From: Myxococcus sp.
GTDB lineage: Bacteria > Myxococcota > Myxococcia > Myxococcales > Myxococcaceae
Assembly: GCA_014879945.1 (NCBI GenBank)
Contig: JACSRE010000058.1
Span: 1-35,194 of the forward strand
Direction: 5' to 3'
Length of the DNA: 35,194 bases
This document shows positions 19,312 through 26,565 of the stretch, one piece after another (position 1 is the first letter of the stretch; each line of letters begins with the position of its first letter). Made by a program: the position numbers and the translations under genes. Below the pieces are notes generated by a model, which was given only the letters and a program-made list of their open reading frames with translations, was not told the origin of the DNA and ran no database searches.

Positions 19312-21519
19312 TCAGAAGCTCGTGCGCAGGTCGAGGAGGAAGCGGTGCTCGGGCGAGGGCTGGCGGCGCAGCGTCGAGGCGCGCTGGTCGAGCCAGACGT
19401 ACAGGTCGTATCGGGCGGCCAGGCGGGTACCCTTGAAGGGAATCCACGCGGCCTCGAAGTAGGTCCACAACGAGTCCTCGTAGGTGGTGGGGCTGTCGAT
19501 GCCCTCGGAGCGTAGCCGCGACCGGAGCCTGAGCGCCAACCAGTCGACCGGCTGGCTGGTGGCCTCGAGCCAGGCCTGCACGTCGTTGCGGAACTTGTCG
19601 TTGTACGCGCTCGAGATGTCGTCGCGCCACGAGAACGAGGCCTGCTCGCTCAGGGTGAGCACCTTGCCCAGCGGGCGGAAGTCGATGCGCTGCACGATGC
19701 GGTACGAGTCGCAGGTGAAGTAGGTGACGTCGCCCTCGAAGTCGTCGGGCGTGTTGACGAACTCGGGCATGCCCGAGGCCACCGAGGTGACCGCGCAGAT
19801 GCCGCGCTGGCTGACGCCCAGGTTGCGGTCGCTCAAGCGGAACCAGACGCTCGGCTTGATGACCTTGAACCCGGTGAAGTCAACCCGGGTGAGGATGAGC
19901 AGGTTGGCGGTGCCGGCGCGGCCACCGTTCGCGCTGTAGGGCAGCGTCCAGAAGTCGACGGTGGCGCGGAACTGCCAGTCGCGGCTGAACTTGCCGAAGT
20001 AGCGGAGGCGGGCGCCGAGCTCGTTGCGCGCGCGCTGCCCCGCGTCTTCGTCGGGGCCCGAGAAGGGGCGCGCGTAGGGGTTGAGCAGGCGGTTGTCGTA
20101 GTAGCGCAGCACCAGCTCGAGCTCGTGGCCCTTGGGCGAGTAGGTGGTGCGCTGGATCGCGCCGAAGCCGCCGCCCTGGTTGTTGATGGCCTTGTCGAAG
20201 CTGCGCGACACCTCGAGGTGCAGGTTGACGGGGCCGACCACCGCCTGGGCGTCGAGGCCGATGGCGCCGAACGCGCCGCCGTTGGGGTACTTCGCGGTGT
20301 CTTGAAAGTCGGGCTGCACGGCGCTCCCCGGGGGCACCGAGTTGAAGAAGGGCACCGAGCCGTAGCCGGTGAGGCCGAAGCGCAGCGCGTAGCTGGGCTT
20401 GAAGTCGACGTGGCCGCCGCTGGCGAGCTCGTCGAAGAAGCCGGGCAGGGTGGCGTAGCGCGTGCGCCAGCCGGTCGTCGGGTCCTGGGGCCGGAGGATC
20501 GAGATGCGGGGCGAGCTGCACGAGGTGCTGGTCGAGGCCGGGTCGTCGCAGACGGCGCGGTCGAAGAGGTCGTACTGATAGACGCCGCGCGACTGGTACG
20601 AGAGGAACCCGTACATCGACAGCGAGCGCTGGTCGCCCAGGTCGAGGTTCTCGATGCTGGCGGCGATGCCGCGGAACACGTCGCGGGTCGAGTAGTCGGC
20701 GGTGACGTACTTGCTGGGCGTCTCACACTCGGGCGGCGGCGGGCTGCCGCTGTCGACGCTGGTGCGGCAGAGCGTCGAGAGGTCCTGCGAGCGGCGGAAG
20801 TCGTCGGTCAGGTAGATGCCGCGCGGCGTGGTGCGGCGCGTGTTGTCGAGGGTGAGGCGCTCGCCGAAGCCGATGGTGTAGGTGCCGACGACGACCCGCC
20901 GGTTCGCGTTCTGCCACTGCAGGAACAGGCGCGGCGCGTCGAGGCGGTACTTGTAGCCCTCGGTGGCCAGGCCCTGGAGCGTCGGGTCGAACACCGGCCG
21001 CACCGGGTCGAGGCGGCTGGTGACGAGCATCGCGCCCACGGTGAGGTCGAGCGGGCCCTTGAGCCGCGCCGCGAACAGGGCCGGCGGGGCGATGGGGTCG
21101 GTGAGGGTGTACTGCGAGAGCAGGCGGAACTTGCCGCTGACCGGCAGCTTCTCTCTGGCAGGGGCAAGGGTGATGTAGGGCGCGATGCCGATCAGCTGCT
21201 CGGCCGTGAGCACCTCGGCCCCCACCAGCTCGGCCGGGTCTTCGATGCGACCCTTCTGCGCGCGGTAGAGGAGGAGCTTGTCGACGTCGTCGTAGGTGAT
21301 GCCCGGCAAGTCATAGAGCTTCTCACGCGGCGCGTTGTTGAGGTCGACGCCCTCACGGAACAGCTCCAGCAGCGTGTCGGCGGTGTCCTGCGAGATGTCT
21401 CCGCGCTGCACCATCGCGAAGATGTCTTCTTCGTCGTCGGCGTCGACGACGGCCTCGTAGATGGCGCCGAACGCCGTGGCCGAGAACAGGCTGAACGCGA
21501 AGGCGATGACCGGGCGCAT
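19312..21519 (-). CDS. outer-membrane beta-barrel protein with N-terminal ComEA-like helix-hairpin-helix domain
   Basis: 735 residues from ATG 21519, which gives a clean signal peptide (MRPVIAFAFSLFSATAFGA); ATG 21543 is an alternative. Residues about 57-115 form a helix-hairpin-helix domain of ComEA type: VDLNNAPREKLYDLPGIT, then LLLYRAQKGRI. Such domains bind double-stranded DNA without sequence preference. From about 130 onward the protein alternates short beta strands with aromatic ends and polar loops, and the last residue is Phe (DLRTSF), as in outer-membrane barrels. Six or more cysteines lie in the loops. It is the first gene of a tight cluster (4 bases to the SNase gene). Related HhH-barrel proteins are known from several phyla without firm function; DNA transport is plausible here. 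Confidence 0.8.
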   Translation of the reverse strand: MRPVIAFAFSLFSATAFGAIYEAVVDADDEEDIFAMVQRGDISQDTADTLLELFREGVDLNNAPREKLYDLPGITYDDVDKLLLYRAQKGRIEDPAELVGAEVLTAEQLIGIAPYITLAPAREKLPVSGKFRLLSQYTLTDPIAPPALFAARLKGPLDLTVGAMLVTSRLDPVRPVFDPTLQGLATEGYKYRLDAPRLFLQWQNANRRVVVGTYTIGFGERLTLDNTRRTTPRGIYLTDDFRRSQDLSTLCRTSVDSGSPPPPECETPSKYVTADYSTRDVFRGIAASIENLDLGDQRSLSMYGFLSYQSRGVYQYDLFDRAVCDDPASTSTSCSSPRISILRPQDPTTGWRTRYATLPGFFDELASGGHVDFKPSYALRFGLTGYGSVPFFNSVPPGSAVQPDFQDTAKYPNGGAFGAIGLDAQAVVGPVNLHLEVSRSFDKAINNQGGGFGAIQRTTYSPKGHELELVLRYYDNRLLNPYARPFSGPDEDAGQRARNELGARLRYFGKFSRDWQFRATVDFWTLPYSANGGRAGTANLLILTRVDFTGFKVIKPSVWFRLSDRNLGVSQRGICAVTSVASGMPEFVNTPDDFEGDVTYFTCDSYRIVQRIDFRPLGKVLTLSEQASFSWRDDISSAYNDKFRNDVQAWLEATSQPVDWLALRLRSRLRSEGIDSPTTYEDSLWTYFEAAWIPFKGTRLAARYDLYVWLDQRASTLRRQPSPEHRFLLDLRTSF

Positions 21520-21611
21520 CGAAGGGGAGCACCCTACCCGCATTCGGACGGCAGGGCTTCAGAGCTTTCGGCCAGAGCGGCCTTCGGGTGACACCACTGA
21601 AACGAAGCCGC

Positions 21612-22115
21612 TCAGTTGTTGGGGGCGCCCGCGTTGATCCACTCGCGGAACAGGTCGAGCTGGTTCTGTGGCAGGCACGAGGTGCCGCTGCAGTTGAGCG
21701 GCATTCGCCCGCCGCAGGTCTGGGTGCCCGAGATCTTCTTGAAGAGCAGGCTGTTGGTCGCGTTGCCCGCGGTGATGCGCGCGCCCTGCGACGAACACGC
21801 GCCGCGGCTGGCGTTGCCACGCACGAAGGCGTTGGCCGCCGCGACGTCGGCGAGCGAGTGGCAGGTGCCACAGCGGTTCACGAGAATCGGACCGAGCTGC
21901 GTCATGAAGCTGACCTGCGCGCTCCCGCCCGCGGCGCCGCCACCGGCTGAGCCGCCCGCCGCCGAGCCGCCGCCCGTGGCGGAGCCGCCGCCGGTCGCGG
22001 AGCCGCCGCCCGTCGCGGCGCCACCGCCGCTTCCGGCGTCAGCCATCATCTGATCCATGGGACCGCAGGCAGAAGCGACCAGGACGACCGCAGACGCGAG
22101 CAGGAGCTTGTTCAT
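21612..22115 (-). CDS. lipoprotein with one c-type heme motif
   Basis: 167 residues. Lipobox VASAC (Cys about 17). Residues about 29-66 are a Gly/Ser/Ala/Thr linker with GGGSATGGGSATGGGSA repeats. Then a single CGTCH heme c motif in ILVNRCGTCHSLADV, a later GGRMPLN that may give the second ligand methionine, and the ending LDLFREWINAGAPNN common in small cytochrome-like domains. Likely an outer-membrane or periplasmic electron carrier, or a heme-free relative. The ATG at 22115 follows the hairpin region 22131-22162. It is 92 bases upstream of the barrel gene start. Confidence 0.82.
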   Translation of the reverse strand: MNKLLLASAVVLVASACGPMDQMMADAGSGGGAATGGGSATGGGSATGGGSAAGGSAGGGAAGGSAQVSFMTQLGPILVNRCGTCHSLADVAAANAFVRGNASRGACSSQGARITAGNATNSLLFKKISGTQTCGGRMPLNCSGTSCLPQNQLDLFREWINAGAPNN

Positions 22116-22130
22116 GGTCCCGAACCCAAT

Positions 22131-22162
22131 CACCGAGTTGACCGAGATCAAAGAACTCGGTG
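22131..22162. promoter_or_regulatory. 9-bp perfect inverted repeat over a stop codon, upstream of the cytochrome-like gene
   Basis: CACCGAGTT (22131-22139) and AACTCGGTG (22154-22162) are perfect reverse complements with a 14-base loop. The loop side contains the stop codon of the methyltransferase-like gene (22148-22150), and the left arm is 16 bases before the cytochrome-like ATG. The region is clearly less GC-rich than its surroundings. It may be a terminator-like or operator hairpin. Confidence 0.45.
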
Positions 22163-22597
22163 ACCCAGGAGCACCCGAGCCCGGCCTTCCATGGGCAGCT
22201 CGAGCTCCTCGACGGTGAGGCCGAGCGAGGTGCCCAGCGCCGCGAGGTGCCGCATCCACGGCTTGTAGGGCATCGAGTTGTCGGAGCAGCACGGCACCAC
22301 GGCGAAGGGCAGCCCGTGCCTGGCGGCGTACTCGATGATGACGCGGGTCGCGCCGTCGGCGTGCATGCCCACCACCAGGTCGGCGGCGCAGGGCTCGTCG
22401 AGGGTGAACTCGCGCTCGGCGTAGGCGACGGGCAGGTGCTTGTGCCGCCGGTCGAAGGTGACGCACTCCCGCCCCCGGGCCACCAGCGCCTCGTTGAGCT
22501 TGCCCATGCCGCCGGCCACGTCGAACACCCGCTTCGCGTCGGGGAAGCGGGCGACGAGCAGGTCGGCGAAGAGGTCGAAGCGGCGCTTGTCGGCCAT
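22148..22597 (-). CDS. small Rossmann-type methyltransferase-like protein with PCC motif
   Basis: 149 residues. The motif VFDVAGGMGKLNEALVARG (about 24-42) is a SAM-binding Rossmann start, FDRRHKH follows strand 2, and ADLVVGMHADGATRVI plus VVPCCSDN resemble the conserved core of the Methyltransf_32 group (HA.G..T..., PCC). It is short for an enzyme with its own substrate domain. It begins 13 bases after the TonB-like stop, so the two genes are probably one unit. Substrate unknown. Confidence 0.65.
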   Translation of the reverse strand: MADKRRFDLFADLLVARFPDAKRVFDVAGGMGKLNEALVARGRECVTFDRRHKHLPVAYAEREFTLDEPCAADLVVGMHADGATRVIIEYAARHGLPFAVVPCCSDNSMPYKPWMRHLAALGTSLGLTVEELELPMEGRARVLLGHRVL

Positions 22598-22610
22598 GGG
22601 GCGGCGCTCT

Positions 22611-23750
22611 CTAGTCCACCGAGACCAGGCGCACCTTCTTGTAGATGCGGCGGTCGAGCGGGAGGCGGGCGTCGATGAAGCCGAGCGCCTCGTCGAACTC
22701 GAAGGTGAAGGTGGGGATGGGCGGGGTGATGCTCACCACCAGCTCGAAGGCCCAGGTGCTGACGAGCTCCTTCTTGCCGCCGACGACCTCGTCGGGCGGC
22801 GGCGGCAGCTTCTCGGCGGCGGCGCGCACGTCGGCCAGCGCCTCGCGGTCCACCGCGGCGTCGTTCGAGGGCGAGAGGAGCTCGACCTTGAGCAGCTTCC
22901 CGCCGGGGGCCTGGATGACGCGAATGGTGGCGCGGCGGGTGGTCTTGAACTGCTCGCGCATCTGGCGAGACACCTCTTTGCGCGCCTCGAGGTCGACGCC
23001 GCCGATGCCCTGAATGTTGTTGGTCACCGTCGCGGTGCGCCGCGAGGCGTTGTCGTTCGAGACGGGCGCCGAGATGGGCGCGCCGCTGCTGCCGAACTGC
23101 GCCGCCTTCTCGAGCCAGATCTCGTTGAAGACCTTCGAGTTCTGCACGAACTGCTCGCCGAACCCCGCGAGGCCCTTCTTCGAGACGGCGCGGTCGGCGT
23201 CCCAGTTCTTGATGAGGGCCTTGCCGAGCTGCACGTAATACGGGTGCACCAGGCCGCGGTCGACCTTGCCCCGGCCGATGGTCTCGCGCGTCAGCTCGCC
23301 CACCAGGTCCTTCGCGATGGTCGGCGCGCGCAGGCCGCGGGGCTCGTCGTCGGGCTCGAAGGCGCCAGCGTCGAGCGCGAGCGCGAACGCCCCGCCGGGG
23401 ATCAGCGAGGGGCGCTCCGCCGTGGGTGCCCGCAGCGGCTCGGCGCGCGGCGCTTCGGCCTGCGGTCGGTCGGTGGCGAGGGCGGGGGGCGGCACCGGAG
23501 CCGGCGGCGCCGTCTCTCTCGGGGCCCGCGGCTTCACCGGCTGCGGCAGCGGCTTTTCGGGGGCGGGCGGGTCCTCGACCGGTGGCGCAGGCGCCTCGGG
23601 CGCGACGAAGTCGAACAGGGTCAGCTCCGAGCCCGCGCTCGCTGGCGCCAGGTGATCAGGCCGTGACACGACGTAGACGACCGCGACGCCGTGCACCGCG
23701 AGGCTGACGACGATCGCCCAGAGCGAGAATCTGTCGTCGCGCCGCTTCAC
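22611..23750 (-). CDS. TonB-like energy transducer / AgmX-type periplasmic protein
   Basis: 379 residues from GTG 23750, preceded by TTGAGGCG at a good distance; a TTG start at 23762 would add four residues. One N-terminal membrane helix (SLWAIVVSLAVHGVAVVYVV) carries the Ser and His typical of TonB. A long Pro/Glu/Ala-rich spacer follows (about 45-115), then charged helices and a C-terminal domain (about 220-379) with VNNIQGIGGVDLEA and TIRVIQAPGGKLLKVEL, VSTWAFELVVSITPP, matching the TonB_C/AgmX layout. It probably spans the periplasm from the inner membrane to an outer-membrane partner. It is the first gene of the minus-strand run leading to the HhH barrel, about 1 kb upstream. Confidence 0.75.
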   Translation of the reverse strand: MKRRDDRFSLWAIVVSLAVHGVAVVYVVSRPDHLAPASAGSELTLFDFVAPEAPAPPVEDPPAPEKPLPQPVKPRAPRETAPPAPVPPPALATDRPQAEAPRAEPLRAPTAERPSLIPGGAFALALDAGAFEPDDEPRGLRAPTIAKDLVGELTRETIGRGKVDRGLVHPYYVQLGKALIKNWDADRAVSKKGLAGFGEQFVQNSKVFNEIWLEKAAQFGSSGAPISAPVSNDNASRRTATVTNNIQGIGGVDLEARKEVSRQMREQFKTTRRATIRVIQAPGGKLLKVELLSPSNDAAVDREALADVRAAAEKLPPPPDEVVGGKKELVSTWAFELVVSITPPIPTFTFEFDEALGFIDARLPLDRRIYKKVRLVSVD

Positions 23751-23813
23751 GGTTCGCCTCAACCCTACCGCTGACTCGCCGTCACCGCCCGAACCCTGCT
23801 CGAACGGGTGACG

Positions 23814-24503
23814 TCAGGCCTTGAGCCCATCGAGGATGAGCGTGGCGAGCGCGTCTGGAACCTCGAGCGGGTTGCCGATGTCCTCTTCCTGCAGCACCGC
23901 CAGCAGCAGCCGCTCCGACGCGCCCACCACCGTCAGCGCGCTCACCGGCACGGGGATCGGCTTCAAGATGCCGTGGCCCTGCGCCTGCGCGGTGATGCTG
24001 ATGGCGTACTTCGACACCGTGCGCGAGAGCTCGACGATGGGGCCGCGGGGCCCGTTGTCGGGGGCGCGGCACTCCTGCAGGTACAGCCGCACCTCGCCCG
24101 GGTGCTCCATCAACAGGGTGGCCACCACGTCACCCACCTTCCGGTACGCGGCGAACTGCGCGTCGCGCGTCGAGGCGGTGCGGAGGTCGACGCTGCACCG
24201 CTCGAGCGCCCCGGTCATCAGGCTGCGCGCGCCGTCGATGAGCTCGTTCACCAGCGCCGTCTGCGTCTCGAAGTACCGGTAGAACCCGCCCTTGGCCATG
24301 CCCGCCCGGCTCATGATGTCGTCGACGCTCACCGCGTCGATGCCGCGCTCGAGGAAGAGGTGGAGCGCCGCCTCTTTGATGGCCGCCGCCTTCTCGCGAC
24401 GGTTGGTGTCTCGCACCCCGCCCACCGGCCCGGGACGGCGCACCTCGGCCGCGGGGCTCTTTTTCTTCGAAACCGGCTTGTTTTGTCGTGACCGTTTGGT
24501 CAT
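23814..24503 (-). CDS. TetR-family transcriptional regulator
   Basis: 229 residues. A basic, Lys/Arg-rich leader (1-35) is followed by the TetR helix-turn-helix (about 40-85): IKEAALHLFLERGID, VDDIMSRAGMAKGGFYRYFE. The C-terminal half is the ligand domain, here without recognisable specificity. It is divergent from the fatty acid hydroxylase-like gene with only 32 bases between start codons, so it most likely controls that gene and itself. GAGGTGG lies 10 bases before the ATG. Confidence 0.92.
   Translation of the reverse strand: MTKRSRQNKPVSKKKSPAAEVRRPGPVGGVRDTNRREKAAAIKEAALHLFLERGIDAVSVDDIMSRAGMAKGGFYRYFETQTALVNELIDGARSLMTGALERCSVDLRTASTRDAQFAAYRKVGDVVATLLMEHPGEVRLYLQECRAPDNGPRGPIVELSRTVSKYAISITAQAQGHGILKPIPVPVSALTVVGASERLLLAVLQEEDIGNPLEVPDALATLILDGLKA
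24489..24502. promoter_or_regulatory. candidate TetR operator overlapping the regulator's start codon
   Basis: TGACCGTTTGGTCA: the arms TGACC (24489-24493) and GGTCA (24498-24502) are perfect reverse complements around GTTT. It overlaps the start codon of the TetR gene and lies 34 bases before the hydroxylase ATG. It falls in an AT-richer pocket (24478-24512). Confidence 0.5.
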
Positions 24504-24535
24504 GATTCTAATCCACCTCGAAGAGGAGCTTCACC
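24504..24535. promoter_or_regulatory. 32-base divergent leader with two face-to-face ribosome-binding sites
   Basis: AGAGGAG (24522-24528, plus) serves the hydroxylase ATG at 24536 with 7 bases spacing. The complement of GAGGTGG (24513-24519, minus) serves the TetR ATG at 24503. There is no room for two full promoters, so at least one must lie inside a coding region. Confidence 0.6.
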
Positions 24536-25144
24536 ATGATCGGCATTCCAGTGGCCCTCGCGGCATCGAACGCAGGTGAGTGGCTGATTCACAAGTACTG
24601 GCTGCATGGCCTGGGCAAGAACAAGAAGAGCTTCTGGGCCTTTCACTGGCACGAGCACCACCGCGAGTCGCGGAAGAACGACATGTTCGACGCCCAGTAC
24701 GTGCGCAGCGTGTTGAGCTGGTCGCCGCAGGGGAAAGAGGCGCTGGCCCTGTCGCTGGGCGCGGTGGCGATGCTCCCGATGTTCCCGGTGGCGCCCTTCT
24801 TCACCGGCACCGTCTGGTACCGCATGTACCGCTACTACGTGGTCCACAAGCGCTCGCACCTCGACCACCAGTGGGCGAAGCAGCACCTGCCCTGGCACTA
24901 CGATCACCACATGGGGAAAGACCAGAACGCCAACTGGTGCGTCACCCACCCGTGGTTCGACCACGTGATGGGCACCCGCAAGCTGTACGAGTACGGCGCG
25001 CGTGGGCCGGGTGAAGAGCACGCGCCCGAGTCGCAGCAGAAGGGCCTGCTGGGCCGCGCGTGGGCGGGCCTCAAAGAGGCGTGGGACGTCGGCAGGCAGG
25101 TCAAGACCTCGCTGAAGAAGCCGAACCTGCGCGTCGCCGCCTGA
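24536..25144 (+). CDS. fatty acid hydroxylase / sterol desaturase superfamily protein
   Basis: 202 residues. The His-cluster pattern for a di-iron site is present: HKYWLH (about 19-24), HWHEHH (about 38-43), HKRSHLDH and HYDHHMG in the second half. The middle (about 75-100) is hydrophobic, so it is likely an inner-membrane enzyme that hydroxylates or desaturates a lipid with oxygen. The C-terminal 45 residues are charged and not part of the core. The ATG has a good ribosome-binding site. Regulation by the divergent TetR gene is likely. Substrate (fatty acid, carotenoid or sterol-like) cannot be told. Confidence 0.82.
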   Translation: MIGIPVALAASNAGEWLIHKYWLHGLGKNKKSFWAFHWHEHHRESRKNDMFDAQYVRSVLSWSPQGKEALALSLGAVAMLPMFPVAPFFTGTVWYRMYRYYVVHKRSHLDHQWAKQHLPWHYDHHMGKDQNANWCVTHPWFDHVMGTRKLYEYGARGPGEEHAPESQQKGLLGRAWAGLKEAWDVGRQVKTSLKKPNLRVAA

Positions 25145-25208
25145 GCCCGGGCGCTCGCCGGACAGGCCAGTCGCTTTCGCGGCCGCCCGCGGCCAGACTC
25201 CAGCCCTC

Positions 25209-25622
25209 ATGGCGCTCCTCCTCTCGCTGGTCCTCTCAGGCACCCCGGCCTCGTGCGACGCCCTCTGGCCGTCGGTGTGGAAGGCCTATGCGGCGCGCGA
25301 GCTCAAGGGGGCCCCGCCCCCGTTCTTCCGCCAGTTCCCCGACGCCGTCGCGCGCATCGGCCGGCAGTGGGTAGTGGAGTGCCAGGCCTTCGACGCCCCG
25401 ACGCTCGCGTGCGCGCGTGGCGAGTGGCTCGAGGCTGAGATCGCGGAGCTCCGCGAGCAGCTGAAGAAAGACAAGACCCCGCCGGCCGAGCGTGAGGGGC
25501 TGCTCGACCGCTACCGCGCCCAATGGTCGGTGCTCGACTGCAAGCAGGTCAACCGGGCCATCGACCGCGCCGCCGAGAAGGTCGCCCGGCTGCTGCTCGA
25601 CGCCGGCGTTCCGGCCCCCTGA
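25209..25622 (+). CDS. small exported protein of unknown function
   Basis: 137 residues. The first 14 residues are hydrophobic and could be a signal peptide. The body is helical and charged with four cysteines (C16, C58, C68, C111), the latter two pairs perhaps bonded. I do not recognise a family. The codon use and the absence of a long competing frame support coding. The gene's last 26 bases are the first unit of the repeat array that follows. Confidence 0.65.
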   Translation: MALLLSLVLSGTPASCDALWPSVWKAYAARELKGAPPPFFRQFPDAVARIGRQWVVECQAFDAPTLACARGEWLEAEIAELREQLKKDKTPPAEREGLLDRYRAQWSVLDCKQVNRAIDRAAEKVARLLLDAGVPAP

Positions 25623-25945
25623 GGCGTCCACCACGGTGCATCGTCGACGGCTCGCTGGAGTGCTGCGCGACGCGGCGTTCCGGCCCCCGAGGCTCCGTTC
25701 GACGGGCTGCTCGACGCCGACGCTCCGGCCGCATGAGGCGATCGGCCACGCTGCAGCGTCGAGGCTCCGTGCGACGGGCTCCTCGACGCCGACGCTCCGG
25801 CCGCATGAGGCGATCGGCCACGCTGCAGCGTCGAGGCTCCGTGCGACGCTGCTCGACGCCGACGCTCCGGCCGCATGAGGCGATCGGCCACGCTGCAGCG
25901 TCGAGGCTCCGTGCGCCGGTCTGCTCGACGCCGGCGCTCCGTCTG
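25597..25945 (+). repeat. about 70-bp degenerate tandem array beginning inside a gene's 3' end
   Basis: The landmark TCGACGCC recurs at 25597, 25711, 25783, 25853 and 25925, with a variant GCGACGCG at 25667. The spacings are 70, 44, 72, 70 and 72 bases. The three middle units are nearly identical; the first two are diverged and the last is cut short. Each of the three carries the perfect 12-bp palindrome ACGCTGCAGCGT. The first unit covers the last codons and stop of the small exported protein gene; the rest is non-coding. It fills most of the 382-base gap up to 26004; the last 60 bases hold nothing I recognise. Confidence 0.85.
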
Positions 25946-26004
25946 GGCGCGGCGTGGCCGCGTCAGCGCGTTCGTCGAGCAGAAGTCACGCGCGACCGAC
26001 CGCT

Positions 26005-26472
26005 TCACTTCTTCGTCTTCAAGTCCTGTGACCGGTCTCGGCGCTCGAGGCGCTTCAGCGGCTCCTCGTGCCCGACGAAGTTCGCCGCGCGCGCCGCCAC
26101 CTCGACGGCCTTCTGGTGCAGGCGTGACGCGTCGTACTCGTACTCCGGCGCGTGCGAGGCGCCGTAGGCCGCCAGGAAGCTCTCGGCGAGGTCGCGGTCG
26201 TCGTCGCTCGAGACAGGCGCCAGCAGCGCCACCACCTCGCGGTGCCCGTTGGCCCCCGCCTTCAGAATCGCCGTCTCCTGCTCGTCGTCGCGCCAGGTCG
26301 GCTCGGCGCCCGCCGCCAGCAGGAGCTTCACCCCGTGCGTCAGGCCCCGGCGCGCGGCCTCGATGAGCGGCGTGGTGCGGCCGGGCCCCAGCACGTTCAC
26401 GTCGGCCGTGGCCGAGAGCGCGCGCTGCAGGGTCTCGAGGTTCTCGGAGGCGACGGCGTCGAACAGGGACAT
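26005..26472 (-). CDS. ankyrin-repeat protein
   Basis: 155 residues from ATG 26472; the frame stays open upstream but that part is antisense to another gene. Residues about 3-90 form two to three ankyrin repeats: LFDAVASENLETLQRAL, TTPLIEAARRGLTHGVKLLLAAGAEPT, ETAILKAGANGHREVVALL. The C-terminal 65 residues are charged and end in a Lys/Arg-rich tail. Probably a cytoplasmic protein-protein interaction module; partner unknown. It is divergent from the MopE-like gene, with 93 bases between the starts. Confidence 0.85.
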   Translation of the reverse strand: MSLFDAVASENLETLQRALSATADVNVLGPGRTTPLIEAARRGLTHGVKLLLAAGAEPTWRDDEQETAILKAGANGHREVVALLAPVSSDDDRDLAESFLAAYGASHAPEYEYDASRLHQKAVEVAARAANFVGHEEPLKRLERRDRSQDLKTKK

Positions 26473-26565
26473 GGGCGCAGCAGACCGCAGAGCGCCCGTG
26501 GGTTCAAAGCGGTTTGGAGGGCCGTGGCGTGACTTCGGCGTTCGATCTGTGCGACACGCCGCGCC

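Noticed and set aside
25597-25945. CRISPR array
   Set aside because: The repeat units touch each other without unique spacers and no cas gene is present.
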